The position numbers and the translations under genes are program-made. Shown one piece after another: positions 16,106-24,618 of a stretch of 64,000 nucleotides of DNA; the first letter of the stretch is position 1; every line of letters begins with the position of its first letter. This stretch comes from Sorangium cellulosum (GTDB lineage Bacteria > Myxococcota_A > Polyangia > Polyangiales > Polyangiaceae), in NCBI RefSeq assembly GCF_004135735.1, contig NZ_CP012670.1:5224501-5288500 (forward strand), read 5' to 3'. The notes under the pieces are model-generated. The model saw nothing but the letters and a program-made list of their open reading frames with translations. It was not told the origin of the DNA and did no database searches.

Positions 16106-16207
16106 GGGAACGCTCGCTTCCGGCTGGGCGCGGCGCGGGGCGCCTGGGGCGGGCGCGCGCCGCGCGCGCCGCGTCCGCGAGGGCCCCCGTGCCGCGCGGG
16201 CTCTCCG

Positions 16208-16930
16208 CTACGCGGCCTCTTCTTCCGTGGTGGTCGACGAGAGGCGGCCGTCGAGCCGCTTCGCCACGATGTCGAGGAACTCGTTCGACGACTCCGAGAT
16301 ATCGATCGCCCGGGCGTCGATCCACCCCTGGAGGTAGTTGTACGCCATGACGGCCGGGATCGCGACGAGCAGGCCGAAGGCGGTCGTGATGAGCGCCTCC
16401 GCGATGCCCGCCGAGACGGTGCCGAGGCCGCCCGAGCCCGCGACCGCCATCTGCTGAAAGGCGGTCACGATGCCCATGACCGTGCCGAGCAGCCCGACGA
16501 ACGGCGCCGTGGAGCCGACCGTGGCGAGCAGGCCGTAACCGCGCTTCAGGCTGAGCACCTCGCGCTGCGCCTGCCGCTCGAGCGCCCGGGACACCGACTC
16601 GAACACGCCGTCGCGCTGGTGCCCGTCGGCGGGCAGCCGCGGCGGGGCGCTCGACGCATAGGCGGCGAGCCCGGCGCCGATCACGCGCCCGAGATAGCCG
16701 ATCTCGTCCTTGCCCCTCGTGGCGGCCCGGGCGCTCTCGAACTCGCCCCTGGCGAGGAGCGGCCCCACCTTCTCCGCGAACTCGCGCGAGGCGGCGCGCG
16801 ACTTGAGCGACACGACGAGCCGCTCGCCGAAGATGATGAGGGACGAGACCGACATGAAGGCCAGCGCGAACACGACCGCCTTCGCGAAGGGCCCCATGTG
16901 CCCCCAGAGCTCAATCAATGTGAATTGCAT
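16208..16930 (-). CDS. exbB: ExbB/TolQ/MotA-family proton channel protein
   Basis: A 240-residue inner-membrane protein with three expected TM helices: one N-terminal (~15-37) and two C-terminal around GYGLLATVGSTAPFVGLLGT and ITTAFGLLVAIPAVMAYNYL. The signature TVGSTAPFVGLLGTVMGI is diagnostic for ExbB/TolQ. It forms the stator ring around ExbD that couples proton motive force to TonB. A strong AGGAGG ribosome site lies inside a small GCGCC/GGCGC hairpin just upstream. It follows tonB by 169 bases on the same strand. Confidence 0.95.
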   Translation of the reverse strand: MQFTLIELWGHMGPFAKAVVFALAFMSVSSLIIFGERLVVSLKSRAASREFAEKVGPLLARGEFESARAATRGKDEIGYLGRVIGAGLAAYASSAPPRLPADGHQRDGVFESVSRALERQAQREVLSLKRGYGLLATVGSTAPFVGLLGTVMGIVTAFQQMAVAGSGGLGTVSAGIAEALITTAFGLLVAIPAVMAYNYLQGWIDARAIDISESSNEFLDIVAKRLDGRLSSTTTEEEAA

Positions 16931-17099
16931 CGTCTCGCTCGCGCCTCCTGGCGCTCCGTGGTGTCGTGGTGGTTTTCACTGTGCTGGATCGGCGCCGCCG
17001 GACGCCGATGCGAATCGACCCGTACCGGAGAGCGGGCCTGTCCCCTGCCCTCCCTGCCACGCGCTCCGCCAGCCCGACAACGCCCGCGCGCGACCATGA

Positions 17100-17897
17100 T
17101 CACGGGAGCTTGAGGCGGATGTTGAACACGTAATCGACCGAGACCGGGCGCCCCTGGTACATCACCGGCGTGTACCGGTGCGTCGCGAGCGCGGCGAGGA
17201 TCTCCCGGTCCATGTGGGGGATCGATTTGATCATGCGGCAGCCGGAGAGCGTGCCGTCCACCTTGATGACGCACTTGACAATGGCGAGGCCCTCGACCCG
17301 GGCAGCGAGGGCCTCGCGCGTATACTGGGGCTCGCGCCCCGCGACCCTGGACGGCCGGTTCATCCCGGCGCCGAACGGCAGCACCACGTTCTGCGGCGGC
17401 GCCGGGCTGCCCAGCTTTCCGCCGAGCGTCCCGCCCAGCTTTCCGCCGATCTCCCCGCCGAGCGTCCCGCCGACGGTGCCCCCCTGCACGCCGCCCTCGA
17501 CGCCCCCCTCGACCCCGCCCGGCTGCTCCGGCGCCTCCGCCTTGACCGGCTCGGGCTCGGGCTCCGGCTCAGGCCGCTTGGCCTTCGGCTTCTCCGGCAT
17601 GTCGTAAATGGTGTCGGGCGTCTTGACCGGCTTCGGCCTCTCGATGCGCTCGACCTTCGGCGGCTCCTTCACCTTCGCCCCGCCGCCCGCCGGCGGCGGG
17701 GGTGGCGGCGGCGGCGGCGGCGGCGCCGGGGCGAAGAAGGTGACCTCCACGTCCTTCTTGTGCTGCTCGACCCGAGGACGCGTGGCGTGCCAGAGGAGGG
17801 CCCCCGCGATCGCCGCGTGCGCGACCAGGGAGAGCACGGCGCCCGTCCCGAGGCGCCCCTGCGTGGCGGTGGCGCGACCTAGTACCGAGTCGAACAT
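17100..17897 (-). CDS. tonB: TonB-family energy transducer
   Basis: A 265-residue protein with one N-terminal TM anchor (~18-40) and a long periplasmic spacer. The spacer has a Pro run (FAPAPPPPPPPPPP), Lys-Pro/Glu-Pro segments, and a Gly-rich stretch of near-repeats (GGTLGGEIGGKLGGTLGG). The C-terminal TonB domain (~185-265) contains YTREALAARVEGLAIVKCVI and YTPVMYQGRPVSVDYVFNIR. TonB spans the periplasm to open outer-membrane receptors. It is divergent from the Oar-like receptor gene at 18086 and heads tonB-exbB-exbD-exbD, so these form one transport unit. Confidence 0.93.
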   Translation of the reverse strand: MFDSVLGRATATQGRLGTGAVLSLVAHAAIAGALLWHATRPRVEQHKKDVEVTFFAPAPPPPPPPPPPPAGGGAKVKEPPKVERIERPKPVKTPDTIYDMPEKPKAKRPEPEPEPEPVKAEAPEQPGGVEGGVEGGVQGGTVGGTLGGEIGGKLGGTLGGKLGSPAPPQNVVLPFGAGMNRPSRVAGREPQYTREALAARVEGLAIVKCVIKVDGTLSGCRMIKSIPHMDREILAALATHRYTPVMYQGRPVSVDYVFNIRLKLP

Positions 17898-18085
17898 GAG
17901 GGGTGATCACTCCTTGGATTCGAGCTGAGCAGATCGGCGCGAAGACACCGGTGCCGTGAGGCGGCGCGCCGCGCCCACCCGGAGTGTACCAGCGAGCAGG
18001 TACTACAAAAAAGTCTATTGTCTCGTGCGATTCCTGTCTAGGGTAAGGCAGCACTCGAGGGGCCTACTTTCCTGGAGGGAATTCC

Positions 18086-21000
18086 GTGAATTTTCTCGCA
18101 ATGACGATGAAACACGGAGCGCGCTCACCACGTGCGCCGTTGGGGTTGTGGGTGGCATTGCTGCTGCTCACCATGACAATGCTCACCGCCGTCCCGGCGT
18201 TCGCCCAGACCGGCAACAGCGTTCTTCTTGGACGGGTGACCGACGCGTCGAGCAAGGCGCCGGTCGCCGACGTGGTCGTGACGGCGACGTCGCCGGCGCT
18301 GCAAGGCGAGCAGCTCGTGGTCACCGACGCATCCGGGCAATACCGTATCCCGAACCTGCCGCCGGGCGACTACACCCTGCGCCTGGAGAAGGAAACGTAC
18401 AGGCCGTACGCGCGCGGCGGAATCGCATTGCGCGCCGGGATGACCCTCCGCGTCAATGTCGAGCTCCTCCCCGAGGCGCTGAAGGCGCAGGAGATCATCG
18501 TCGTCGGCCGCCCGCCGACGGTCGACATCGGGTCGAGCTCGGTGGCGCAGAGTATCACGGACGACTTCTCGCGGCGCGTCCCCGTGTCGCCGCCCGGCGG
18601 CAAGGGGGCGGCGTCTCGTTCGTTCGAGTCGATCGCCGCGGTCACCCCCGGCGCCAAGAGCGATGAGTTCGGCACGTCGATCGCGGGCACGTCCTCGCCC
18701 GAGAACCAGTACGTCATCGATGGGCTCTCGGTGAATGATCCCGCGTATGGGATCATCGGGACTCCCCTTACGATGGAGTTCATCAAGGAGGTCAACGTGG
18801 TGAGCGGCGGGTACATGCCCGAGTTCGGCCGCGCCACCGGGGGTGTCCTCGACGTCTCGACCAAGAGCGGCGGCAACGAGCTCCACGGCTCGGTCTTCTT
18901 CAACATCACGCCCGGCCTCCTCGAGGGCGAGAGCACGAAGGTCCGGCGCCAGGGCGAGACCATCCAGACCGACGACCGCCTCTCCTCGATCCGCGACTAC
19001 GGCTTCACGGTCGGCGGCCCCATCCTGAAGGACAAGCTCTGGTTCTTTGGCGGGCTCAGCCTCGCGTTCCAGAGCGTGACGCTCGAGCGCAACCTCTTCG
19101 CGACGCGGTACGACGCCGAGGGCAAGCCGGTCGTGGGCGAGGACGGGTTCAACGTCATCGATCGCCTCCCGGGCTCGCAGCGCTTCGATCGCGCCGAGGA
19201 GCGGACGCTCCAGTACATCGGGAAGCTGACCTACCAGATCGATCCGGACCACAGCGTCGCGCTGTCGGTCTATGGCTCGCCGACGAGCTCGGGCGGCAAC
19301 GGCACCTACGGGTTCGATCCGCAACAGGGCGCGGTCCAGGTCTCGAACCTCATCGGCGAGTACGGTCCGCTCGCGCACGAGTTCATCGCGTCCTCGACCG
19401 ACGTCGCGCTGAAGTGGTCGTCGGCGTTCAACAACAAGACCCTCCTGTTCGACGCGACGCTCGGCTGGCACAGCCAGCGGCACGGGCGCCTCCCGCCCGA
19501 CGGCTCGAAGCTCGGATCGAGCGAGGGCCTCGCCGGCGTGCCCATGGTGATCTGGCAGAGGACCCGGAAGGACAACCGCCCCTGGCGGCACTCCATCGAC
19601 GAGTTCGAGGCGCTCTCTCCCGAGGCGAGGGAGATGTGCGAGCAGCGCGACGTGGGCGACGTGCGCGTGGTGCCGTGCGCGGTGCGCAGCTACTGGACGG
19701 GCGGCCCCAACTTCCTCGAGGACTCGTCGCAGGACCGCTTCCAGCTCAAGGCGATGGTGACGAGCATCTTCGAGGGCCTCGGGCACCACGTCGTGAAGGG
19801 CGGGCTCGACGCCGAGATCATGCTGTACGACCACCAGAAGGCCTACCCGGGCCTCGTCGTTTACACGGAGAGCTCGGACGGCTCGTTCTTCTCGGACGCG
19901 CGACAGCTCGGCTTCCTGACCGGCCCCGAGATCACCGATCACGTCCTCCAGCCGACGACCGAGGTGTCGTCGCTGTCGACGACGATCGGCGGCTTCGTCC
20001 AGGATAGCTGGAGCATCCTGGACAAGGTGACCCTGAACGTGGGCGTTCGTTATGACGCGCAGTACCTGTTCGACAACGACGGCGAGCTCGGGATGGCGCT
20101 GCCGAACCAGTGGTCGCCGCGCGTGGGCGTCGTCTACGACGTCACGCAGCAGGGCCGGTCGAAGGTGTTCGCGAACTACGCGCGCTACTACGAGAGCGTG
20201 CCCCTCGATCTCGTGGATCGCGCGTTCGGCGACGAGCGGCAGATCCGCGCCTATCACAGGGCGGCGAGCGACTACGACGACCCGAACGATCCGGGCTGCA
20301 ACCCGCGCGATCTCGAGGACGCGCTCGGCACGGGGCCGGGCCAGTGCATGAGCCACGAGAACCGGACCGAGGGCACGGAAACCGCCTCGGCCTACGGGAT
20401 CACGCCGGCCTCGTACGATCCGAACCGGCACTGGATCCCGACCGGCGGCGGCAAGACGCCCGTGGATCCGGACATCAGCCCGCAGTCGTCCGACGAGCTC
20501 GTGCTCGGCGGCGAGTACGAGATCATCCCGACCGGGCGGATCGGCGCGATGTACACGAAGCGCTGGATGAACAACGTCATCGAGGACATGAGCCGAGACG
20601 AGGCGAGCACCTACTTCATCGGCAACCCCGGCAAGGGCATCGCCAAGGACTTCCCGGAGCCCACGCGCGACTACGACGCGCTGACCCTCTACTTCCAGAA
20701 GTCGTTCGACGATCTGTGGCTCGCCCAGGCGAGCTACACGCTCTCGTTCCTGCGCGGCAACTACTCCGGCCTCTTCCGTCCCGAGACCAACCAGCTCGAT
20801 CCGAACATCACCTCGGATTTCGACCTGACCTCCCTCCTCGACAACCGCGAAGGCTACCTGCCGGGCGATCGCAGGCACGAGCTCAAGGTGTTCGGGGCGA
20901 AGTCGTTCCTGCTCCCGCGCGGCGATCTCGTCGACCTCGGGCTCACCTTCCGCTCGCGCTCCGGCGGCCCCACCGACTTCTGGGGCGCGCACCCGCTCTA

Positions 21001-21379
21001 TGGCAACGACGAGACCTTCATCCTGCCCCGCGGCTCCGGCGAGCGGCTGCCGTGGGTTCATAACGTGGATGGGCACATCGGCTACTCGGTGAAGCTCGCG
21101 AAGGACAGCTATCTCACCGTCACGATGGACGTCTTCAACCTCTTCAACTTCCAGGCGGTCACGTCGACGGACCAGCGCTACACGGTGGCCTACGTGGACG
21201 TGAGGGAGTGCCGCAACGGGACGTTCGCGGACCTGGAGCCGGCCAGCGGCGAGAGCTGCCTGAAGACGCTCGACGGCGAGCGGTTCGACAAGGCAGCGGA
21301 CAAGAACCCGAATTTCGGCAAGCCCACGTCCTACCAGGCGCCCCGGCAGATCCGGTTGGGCGCGCGGGTCACGTTCTAG
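18086..21379 (+). CDS. Oar-like TonB-dependent outer-membrane receptor
   Basis: A 1,097-residue protein. Signal peptide (~1-40, ending AFAQ); then a carboxypeptidase-regulatory-like beta-sandwich (~46-125, GRVTDASSKAPVADVVV..GQYRIPNLPPGDY). The plug domain is at ~140-270 (YVIDGLSVNDPAYG, EVNVVSGGYMPEFGRATGG), followed by a large beta-barrel ending in an aromatic residue (RLGARVTF) for BAM insertion. The GTG start has GGAGGG eight bases upstream. This is the architecture of Myxococcus Oar and related receptors, which import substrates or export signals or proteases. The divergent tonB-exbBDD operon presumably energises it; the substrate is unknown. Confidence 0.92.
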   Translation: MNFLAMTMKHGARSPRAPLGLWVALLLLTMTMLTAVPAFAQTGNSVLLGRVTDASSKAPVADVVVTATSPALQGEQLVVTDASGQYRIPNLPPGDYTLRLEKETYRPYARGGIALRAGMTLRVNVELLPEALKAQEIIVVGRPPTVDIGSSSVAQSITDDFSRRVPVSPPGGKGAASRSFESIAAVTPGAKSDEFGTSIAGTSSPENQYVIDGLSVNDPAYGIIGTPLTMEFIKEVNVVSGGYMPEFGRATGGVLDVSTKSGGNELHGSVFFNITPGLLEGESTKVRRQGETIQTDDRLSSIRDYGFTVGGPILKDKLWFFGGLSLAFQSVTLERNLFATRYDAEGKPVVGEDGFNVIDRLPGSQRFDRAEERTLQYIGKLTYQIDPDHSVALSVYGSPTSSGGNGTYGFDPQQGAVQVSNLIGEYGPLAHEFIASSTDVALKWSSAFNNKTLLFDATLGWHSQRHGRLPPDGSKLGSSEGLAGVPMVIWQRTRKDNRPWRHSIDEFEALSPEAREMCEQRDVGDVRVVPCAVRSYWTGGPNFLEDSSQDRFQLKAMVTSIFEGLGHHVVKGGLDAEIMLYDHQKAYPGLVVYTESSDGSFFSDARQLGFLTGPEITDHVLQPTTEVSSLSTTIGGFVQDSWSILDKVTLNVGVRYDAQYLFDNDGELGMALPNQWSPRVGVVYDVTQQGRSKVFANYARYYESVPLDLVDRAFGDERQIRAYHRAASDYDDPNDPGCNPRDLEDALGTGPGQCMSHENRTEGTETASAYGITPASYDPNRHWIPTGGGKTPVDPDISPQSSDELVLGGEYEIIPTGRIGAMYTKRWMNNVIEDMSRDEASTYFIGNPGKGIAKDFPEPTRDYDALTLYFQKSFDDLWLAQASYTLSFLRGNYSGLFRPETNQLDPNITSDFDLTSLLDNREGYLPGDRRHELKVFGAKSFLLPRGDLVDLGLTFRSRSGGPTDFWGAHPLYGNDETFILPRGSGERLPWVHNVDGHIGYSVKLAKDSYLTVTMDVFNLFNFQAVTSTDQRYTVAYVDVRECRNGTFADLEPASGESCLKTLDGERFDKAADKNPNFGKPTSYQAPRQIRLGARVTF

Positions 21380-21409
21380 CCGCGACGCGCTCGCGAAAGG
21401 AAACAGGCG

Positions 21410-22390
21410 ATGAAGATACGATTGCTTGGTTGGTTTGCCGGCCTCGCGGCGGTGGCGGCCGCGACGTCTCCGGGCTGCTCGCAGCCCAAGCCGGAGTGCA
21501 CCGTCGGCAGCGCCACGAATTTCCCGTTCGCGGCGAAGCTCGTCCTCGTCGACGGAGATCCCGAGAGCCCGTGCGCGCAGAAGAAGGGCCTGACGCTGGG
21601 GATGCAGACCTACAACCCGGACGCGGGGGGGAATCCCGATCGGGAGACGAAGCTCGTCGCGATCCAGACGGATCGCGACGAGTGGTCCGAGGGCGGCATG
21701 ATCCTCGAAGAGGGCGAGGATCGGAAGACGTATGCGCTCGGAGCCTTCGAGTCGATCGCGCCGGACGCCAACAACCTGTGCCGGATCCCGTCGCTGTCTC
21801 CTGCCGAGCTGCTGGTCGTGCCCGGCGGCGAGGGCGGGGCTGGCGGTGGCGGCGGTGAGGGCGGCGCAGGAGAAGGCGGCGCCGGCGGTGAGGGTGGCGC
21901 CGGTGGTGAGGCCGGCGCCGGCGGCGAAGGCGGCGCCGGCGGTGAGGGCGGCGCCGGCGGCGAAGGCGGCGCCGGTGGTGAGGGCGGCGAAGGCGGCGAA
22001 GGCGGCGCCGGTGGTGAGGGCGGCGAAGGCGGCGCCGGGCCTGCCGACGAGGGGCGCTCCATCAGGTACGAGTGGAGCAACATGGAAGTGTATGTGACGG
22101 CCGCGAACCTCGGGAATCAGTTCCAGGCCGACCTCACGTACTCCGAGGGCAGTTGCACCGCGAAGTACAGGGTCGTCGGGCTCTGGCCCGAGGTGCATTG
22201 CGAGAAGCTCGACGACGAGGGCGAGCCGACCGGAGAGCCGGAAGACAAGCTCTGCGACAACATCCCGGATCCCGAGGCGCCTTACTACCTCCCCTACGCC
22301 TCCGGCATCTCCGCAGATCTCAAGGTGAAGTGCGATCCCGACCTGCTCGTCTGCGTCCTCGACTCCGACACGATCCAGACCTTCGAGTAG
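21410..22390 (+). CDS. Secreted lipoprotein with Gly-Glu-rich tandem repeats
   Basis: A 326-residue protein 30 bases after the receptor gene, so probably co-transcribed. The signal sequence ends in a plausible lipobox (AATSPGC). Two domains flank a repeat region at residues ~141-213 made of GGEGGA-type hexads (DNA 21828-22040). The flanking domains contain scattered Cys residues that could pair. No family was recognised. Pairing with an Oar-like receptor suggests a cell-surface partner or substrate-binding lipoprotein, by loose analogy with SusCD pairs; this is inference. Confidence 0.72.
   Translation: MKIRLLGWFAGLAAVAAATSPGCSQPKPECTVGSATNFPFAAKLVLVDGDPESPCAQKKGLTLGMQTYNPDAGGNPDRETKLVAIQTDRDEWSEGGMILEEGEDRKTYALGAFESIAPDANNLCRIPSLSPAELLVVPGGEGGAGGGGGEGGAGEGGAGGEGGAGGEAGAGGEGGAGGEGGAGGEGGAGGEGGEGGEGGAGGEGGEGGAGPADEGRSIRYEWSNMEVYVTAANLGNQFQADLTYSEGSCTAKYRVVGLWPEVHCEKLDDEGEPTGEPEDKLCDNIPDPEAPYYLPYASGISADLKVKCDPDLLVCVLDSDTIQTFE
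21828..22040. repeat. In-frame Gly/Glu codon repeats
   Basis: Arrays of GGCGGCGAAGGC/GGCGCCGGCGGT-type units of 9 and 18 bp code GGEGGA repeats in the lipoprotein. The period is a multiple of three, so slippage would change linker length without breaking the frame. Confidence 0.85.
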
Positions 22391-22454
22391 ATCCCGAATC
22401 GCCCCGCCGGGCGCGGCGCATCGCCCCGCGCCCGGGCTGGCACCGCGTCCCCTT

Positions 22455-22556
22455 AAGCTCGCCCACGCCTCGTCGCGGACGGACCTGCGCACCGGCGGAC
22501 CTCGGAGGGGCCCGCCGGTGCGCAGGCCCCGTGAGCGACGACCCCGGGACGAGCTT
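22455..22556. terminator. Long hairpin between convergent genes
   Basis: Imperfect ~44-base arms: outer AAGCTCG/CGAGCTT, a middle CGTCGC/GCGACG, and a perfect inner 15-bp stem CCTGCGCACCGGCGG with its complement around a short loop. It lies between the convergent genes ending at 22390 and 22570, which suggests a bidirectional terminator or other RNA-structure element. Confidence 0.65.
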
Positions 22557-22569
22557 GGATGACAGCGTC

Positions 22570-23871
22570 CTAGGGCGAGCGCTTCGCGGTCACCTTCTCC
22601 AGCGCCGCGCAGGCGTTGCCGCTCGCGATGTCGAGCGCGGCGGTGAGCGCGCACAGGCGCGACGCGCGCCCGAGCGCGGCCGGGTTCCCCGACACGATCG
22701 CCCTCTTGGCCTCGTCGATCGCGCGCACCGAGAGCATCGTCCGCGCGCGGGGGGTAAGGTCCGCGCGGCGCGGCGCGAGCACCTCGCCGAGCCTCGGCCC
22801 CGGATCGGCGGCCGGCCCCCACGTCCAGACCGAGGCGACCAGGGCGTCCGCGAACGCCGCGCGCAGCTCGTCGCCGCCGCGCGCGCCGTCGCACGGCAAC
22901 GCAGGGCCGCTCGGCCCGACGTCGGCGGCCGTGAGCCGCCGCTGCGCGATCCGCCGGAGCAGCTCGCCGCTCACGCCGGAGATCGCCTCGTCCTCGGCCG
23001 AGAACGCCCCCGCCTTGAACCGCACCGCGAACGCGGCGCACTTCGCGTCGCGCTCCTCGCGGCGCCGCTGCTCCTGCCGGGCCTTCTCCTCGGCGCGCTC
23101 GCGCGCCTCGCGCTCCCGCGCCTCGCGCGCCTCGACCGCCGCGCACGCCTCGATCCGCGCCGCCACGCGCCGCTGCTGCTCGCTCGTGGCCCGGTCGAGG
23201 TCGCCCTCCGAGATGCCGCGGACGGCGCACACCGCCGGCTGGCCGAGCAGGGCGTCGATCCGCGCGCGCGCCATGTGCACGCGCGCGATGACCGCGAGCG
23301 CCGCGACGATGACCAGCCCCGAGATCACGACCGTGGCCAGCCGGCGCAGGCGCCTCCGGCGATACGCCTTCTCCAGCGCGCCGCCGCCGCCCTCGTCGAG
23401 CAGCTTGCGGCAGCGGGCGAGCGTCGCCTGCCAGTGCACGACGTCCTCGGCGAGCACCTGCAACGGCTCCGAGAACGGGCCGTCGCGCCGGACCTTGCTC
23501 GCGAGCCGCTCGAGGCACATGCCCACGTCCGGCCCCGTGCCGTGGTTCGTCACCTCGGCGACCCCCTGCAGCATCCCGCCGAGGCGCCCCGCGTGGACGT
23601 TCCAGGCGACGACCGCCTCGGAATGGCTCTCCTCGAGCCGCAGGATCGCCTCGCGCACCTCGTCCATCGGCAGGAGGCGCTCGACGTCCTCGACGCGGAC
23701 GCCGGCGAGCTTCGCCGCCTGCTCGACGCCGCGCCGGAAGCCGCCGAGCAGCCCCGCGGGCGCGAGCTCGTGGAGCCCCTCCGGCATCCTGCTCGCCTGG
23801 ATGGACACGCCGGCCTGGTGAAGGGGCCCCATCGCGCAGGTGAGGAAGGTGCCCCCGAGCTTCACTTCCAT
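22570..23871 (-). CDS. Single-pass membrane protein, unrecognised
   Basis: A 433-residue protein with a soluble N-terminal half of ~170 residues containing several Cys, a basic patch (AYRRRRLRRL), one TM helix at ~188-208, and a C-terminal half with a highly charged Arg/Glu coiled coil (~235-275). The coiled coil is followed by a helical domain with three more Cys. There is no signal peptide, so the N-terminal half should be cytoplasmic and the rest extracytoplasmic. No family or enzyme motif was recognised. It is followed, across 69 bases, by the methyltransferase-SDR pair on the same strand. Confidence 0.7.
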   Translation of the reverse strand: MEVKLGGTFLTCAMGPLHQAGVSIQASRMPEGLHELAPAGLLGGFRRGVEQAAKLAGVRVEDVERLLPMDEVREAILRLEESHSEAVVAWNVHAGRLGGMLQGVAEVTNHGTGPDVGMCLERLASKVRRDGPFSEPLQVLAEDVVHWQATLARCRKLLDEGGGGALEKAYRRRRLRRLATVVISGLVIVAALAVIARVHMARARIDALLGQPAVCAVRGISEGDLDRATSEQQRRVAARIEACAAVEAREAREREARERAEEKARQEQRRREERDAKCAAFAVRFKAGAFSAEDEAISGVSGELLRRIAQRRLTAADVGPSGPALPCDGARGGDELRAAFADALVASVWTWGPAADPGPRLGEVLAPRRADLTPRARTMLSVRAIDEAKRAIVSGNPAALGRASRLCALTAALDIASGNACAALEKVTAKRSP

Positions 23872-23940
23872 GGAAATCGTCGCTCTCCTCTACCGCGGAC
23901 GCCGCGGCGCGAAAAGCCTCGCCGCGGCGTCCGCGACGGT

Positions 23941-24618
23941 TCACCGGCTGCGGCGCGGCGCCTCGAGGTCCCAGAGCGCGTAGAGCACATCCACGTCGTA
24001 CTCGGTATGTCGCCACCCCGGGTGGAGCCGGTAGCTGCGCGGGAGCAGGCCGGCCCGCTGGATGGCCTCGGTCTGCTCGGCGAAGGTGTAAAGATACATG
24101 CTCACGCCGGACAGCTCGACGTCGGAGAGCGGGCGCGCGGCGCGCTGGTGCATCCGGACGTGCGGCCTGCGCTCGACGATGCTCACCAGCATCCGGCCGC
24201 CGGGCCGCAGCGCGCCGGCGAGGTTCGCGAGGACGAGCCCGAGGTCGTCGCAGAACTCCAGCGTGCCGAGGGCGAGGACGACGTCGAACCGCCCCCAGGC
24301 GCGCGGGATGGGCAGGTGGTAGTCGTGCTGGTGATAGGCGCCGTGGGGCCGCTTCTTGCGGGCGATCGCGAGCATGGCCTCGGCGATGTCGAAGCCCACG
24401 ACGTCGACGGACGGCGGGAGATCGCGGGTGAGGTGGCCCGGGCCGCAGCCCGCGTCGAGCACGCGCGCCTCCCCGGCGACGGCCTCGCGCAGGAACGCGC
24501 GCACGAGCTTGTCGTAATGCTGGATGTCCTTCCAGGTGGAGACGTAGTCGGGGGCGAAGTCCTCGTAGTACTCGGCGAGCCGCTCGATCCGGGTCGACCG
24601 CTTCATGGCGCGGCCCAT
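23941..24618 (-). CDS. Class I SAM-dependent methyltransferase
   Basis: A 225-residue enzyme. Motif I is VLDAGCGPGHL (residues ~53-63), motif II VVGFDIAEAML, motif III FDVVLALGTLEF, and the post-III LRPGGRMLVSI. The size and YYEDFAPDYVSTW opening fit small-molecule, lipid or quinone-type methyltransferases. ATG 24618 overlaps the SDR stop as TGATG, so the two are coupled; a second ATG at 24606 is possible. Because the neighbours are an SDR and an acyltransferase, lipid modification is a reasonable guess. Confidence 0.88.
   Translation of the reverse strand: MGRAMKRSTRIERLAEYYEDFAPDYVSTWKDIQHYDKLVRAFLREAVAGEARVLDAGCGPGHLTRDLPPSVDVVGFDIAEAMLAIARKKRPHGAYHQHDYHLPIPRAWGRFDVVLALGTLEFCDDLGLVLANLAGALRPGGRMLVSIVERRPHVRMHQRAARPLSDVELSGVSMYLYTFAEQTEAIQRAGLLPRSYRLHPGWRHTEYDVDVLYALWDLEAPRRSR

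Noticed and set aside
18000..18060. A sigma-70-like promoter (TTGTCT and TAGGGT) before the Oar-like receptor
   Set aside because: The spacing is 15 bases rather than 17 and the match is weak, so it is not listed as a feature although a promoter must lie near here.
15231..22390. The Oar-like receptor as a thiamine-precursor importer because thiC lies in the same cluster
   Set aside because: No thiamine transport signature or riboswitch supports it, and gene proximity alone is not enough.
18125..24016. A minus-strand open frame of nearly 2,000 codons across the Oar-like receptor and its neighbours
   Set aside because: It is antisense to several well-supported genes, is made of Arg/Ala-rich low-complexity residues, and arises because stop codons are rare in very GC-rich DNA.
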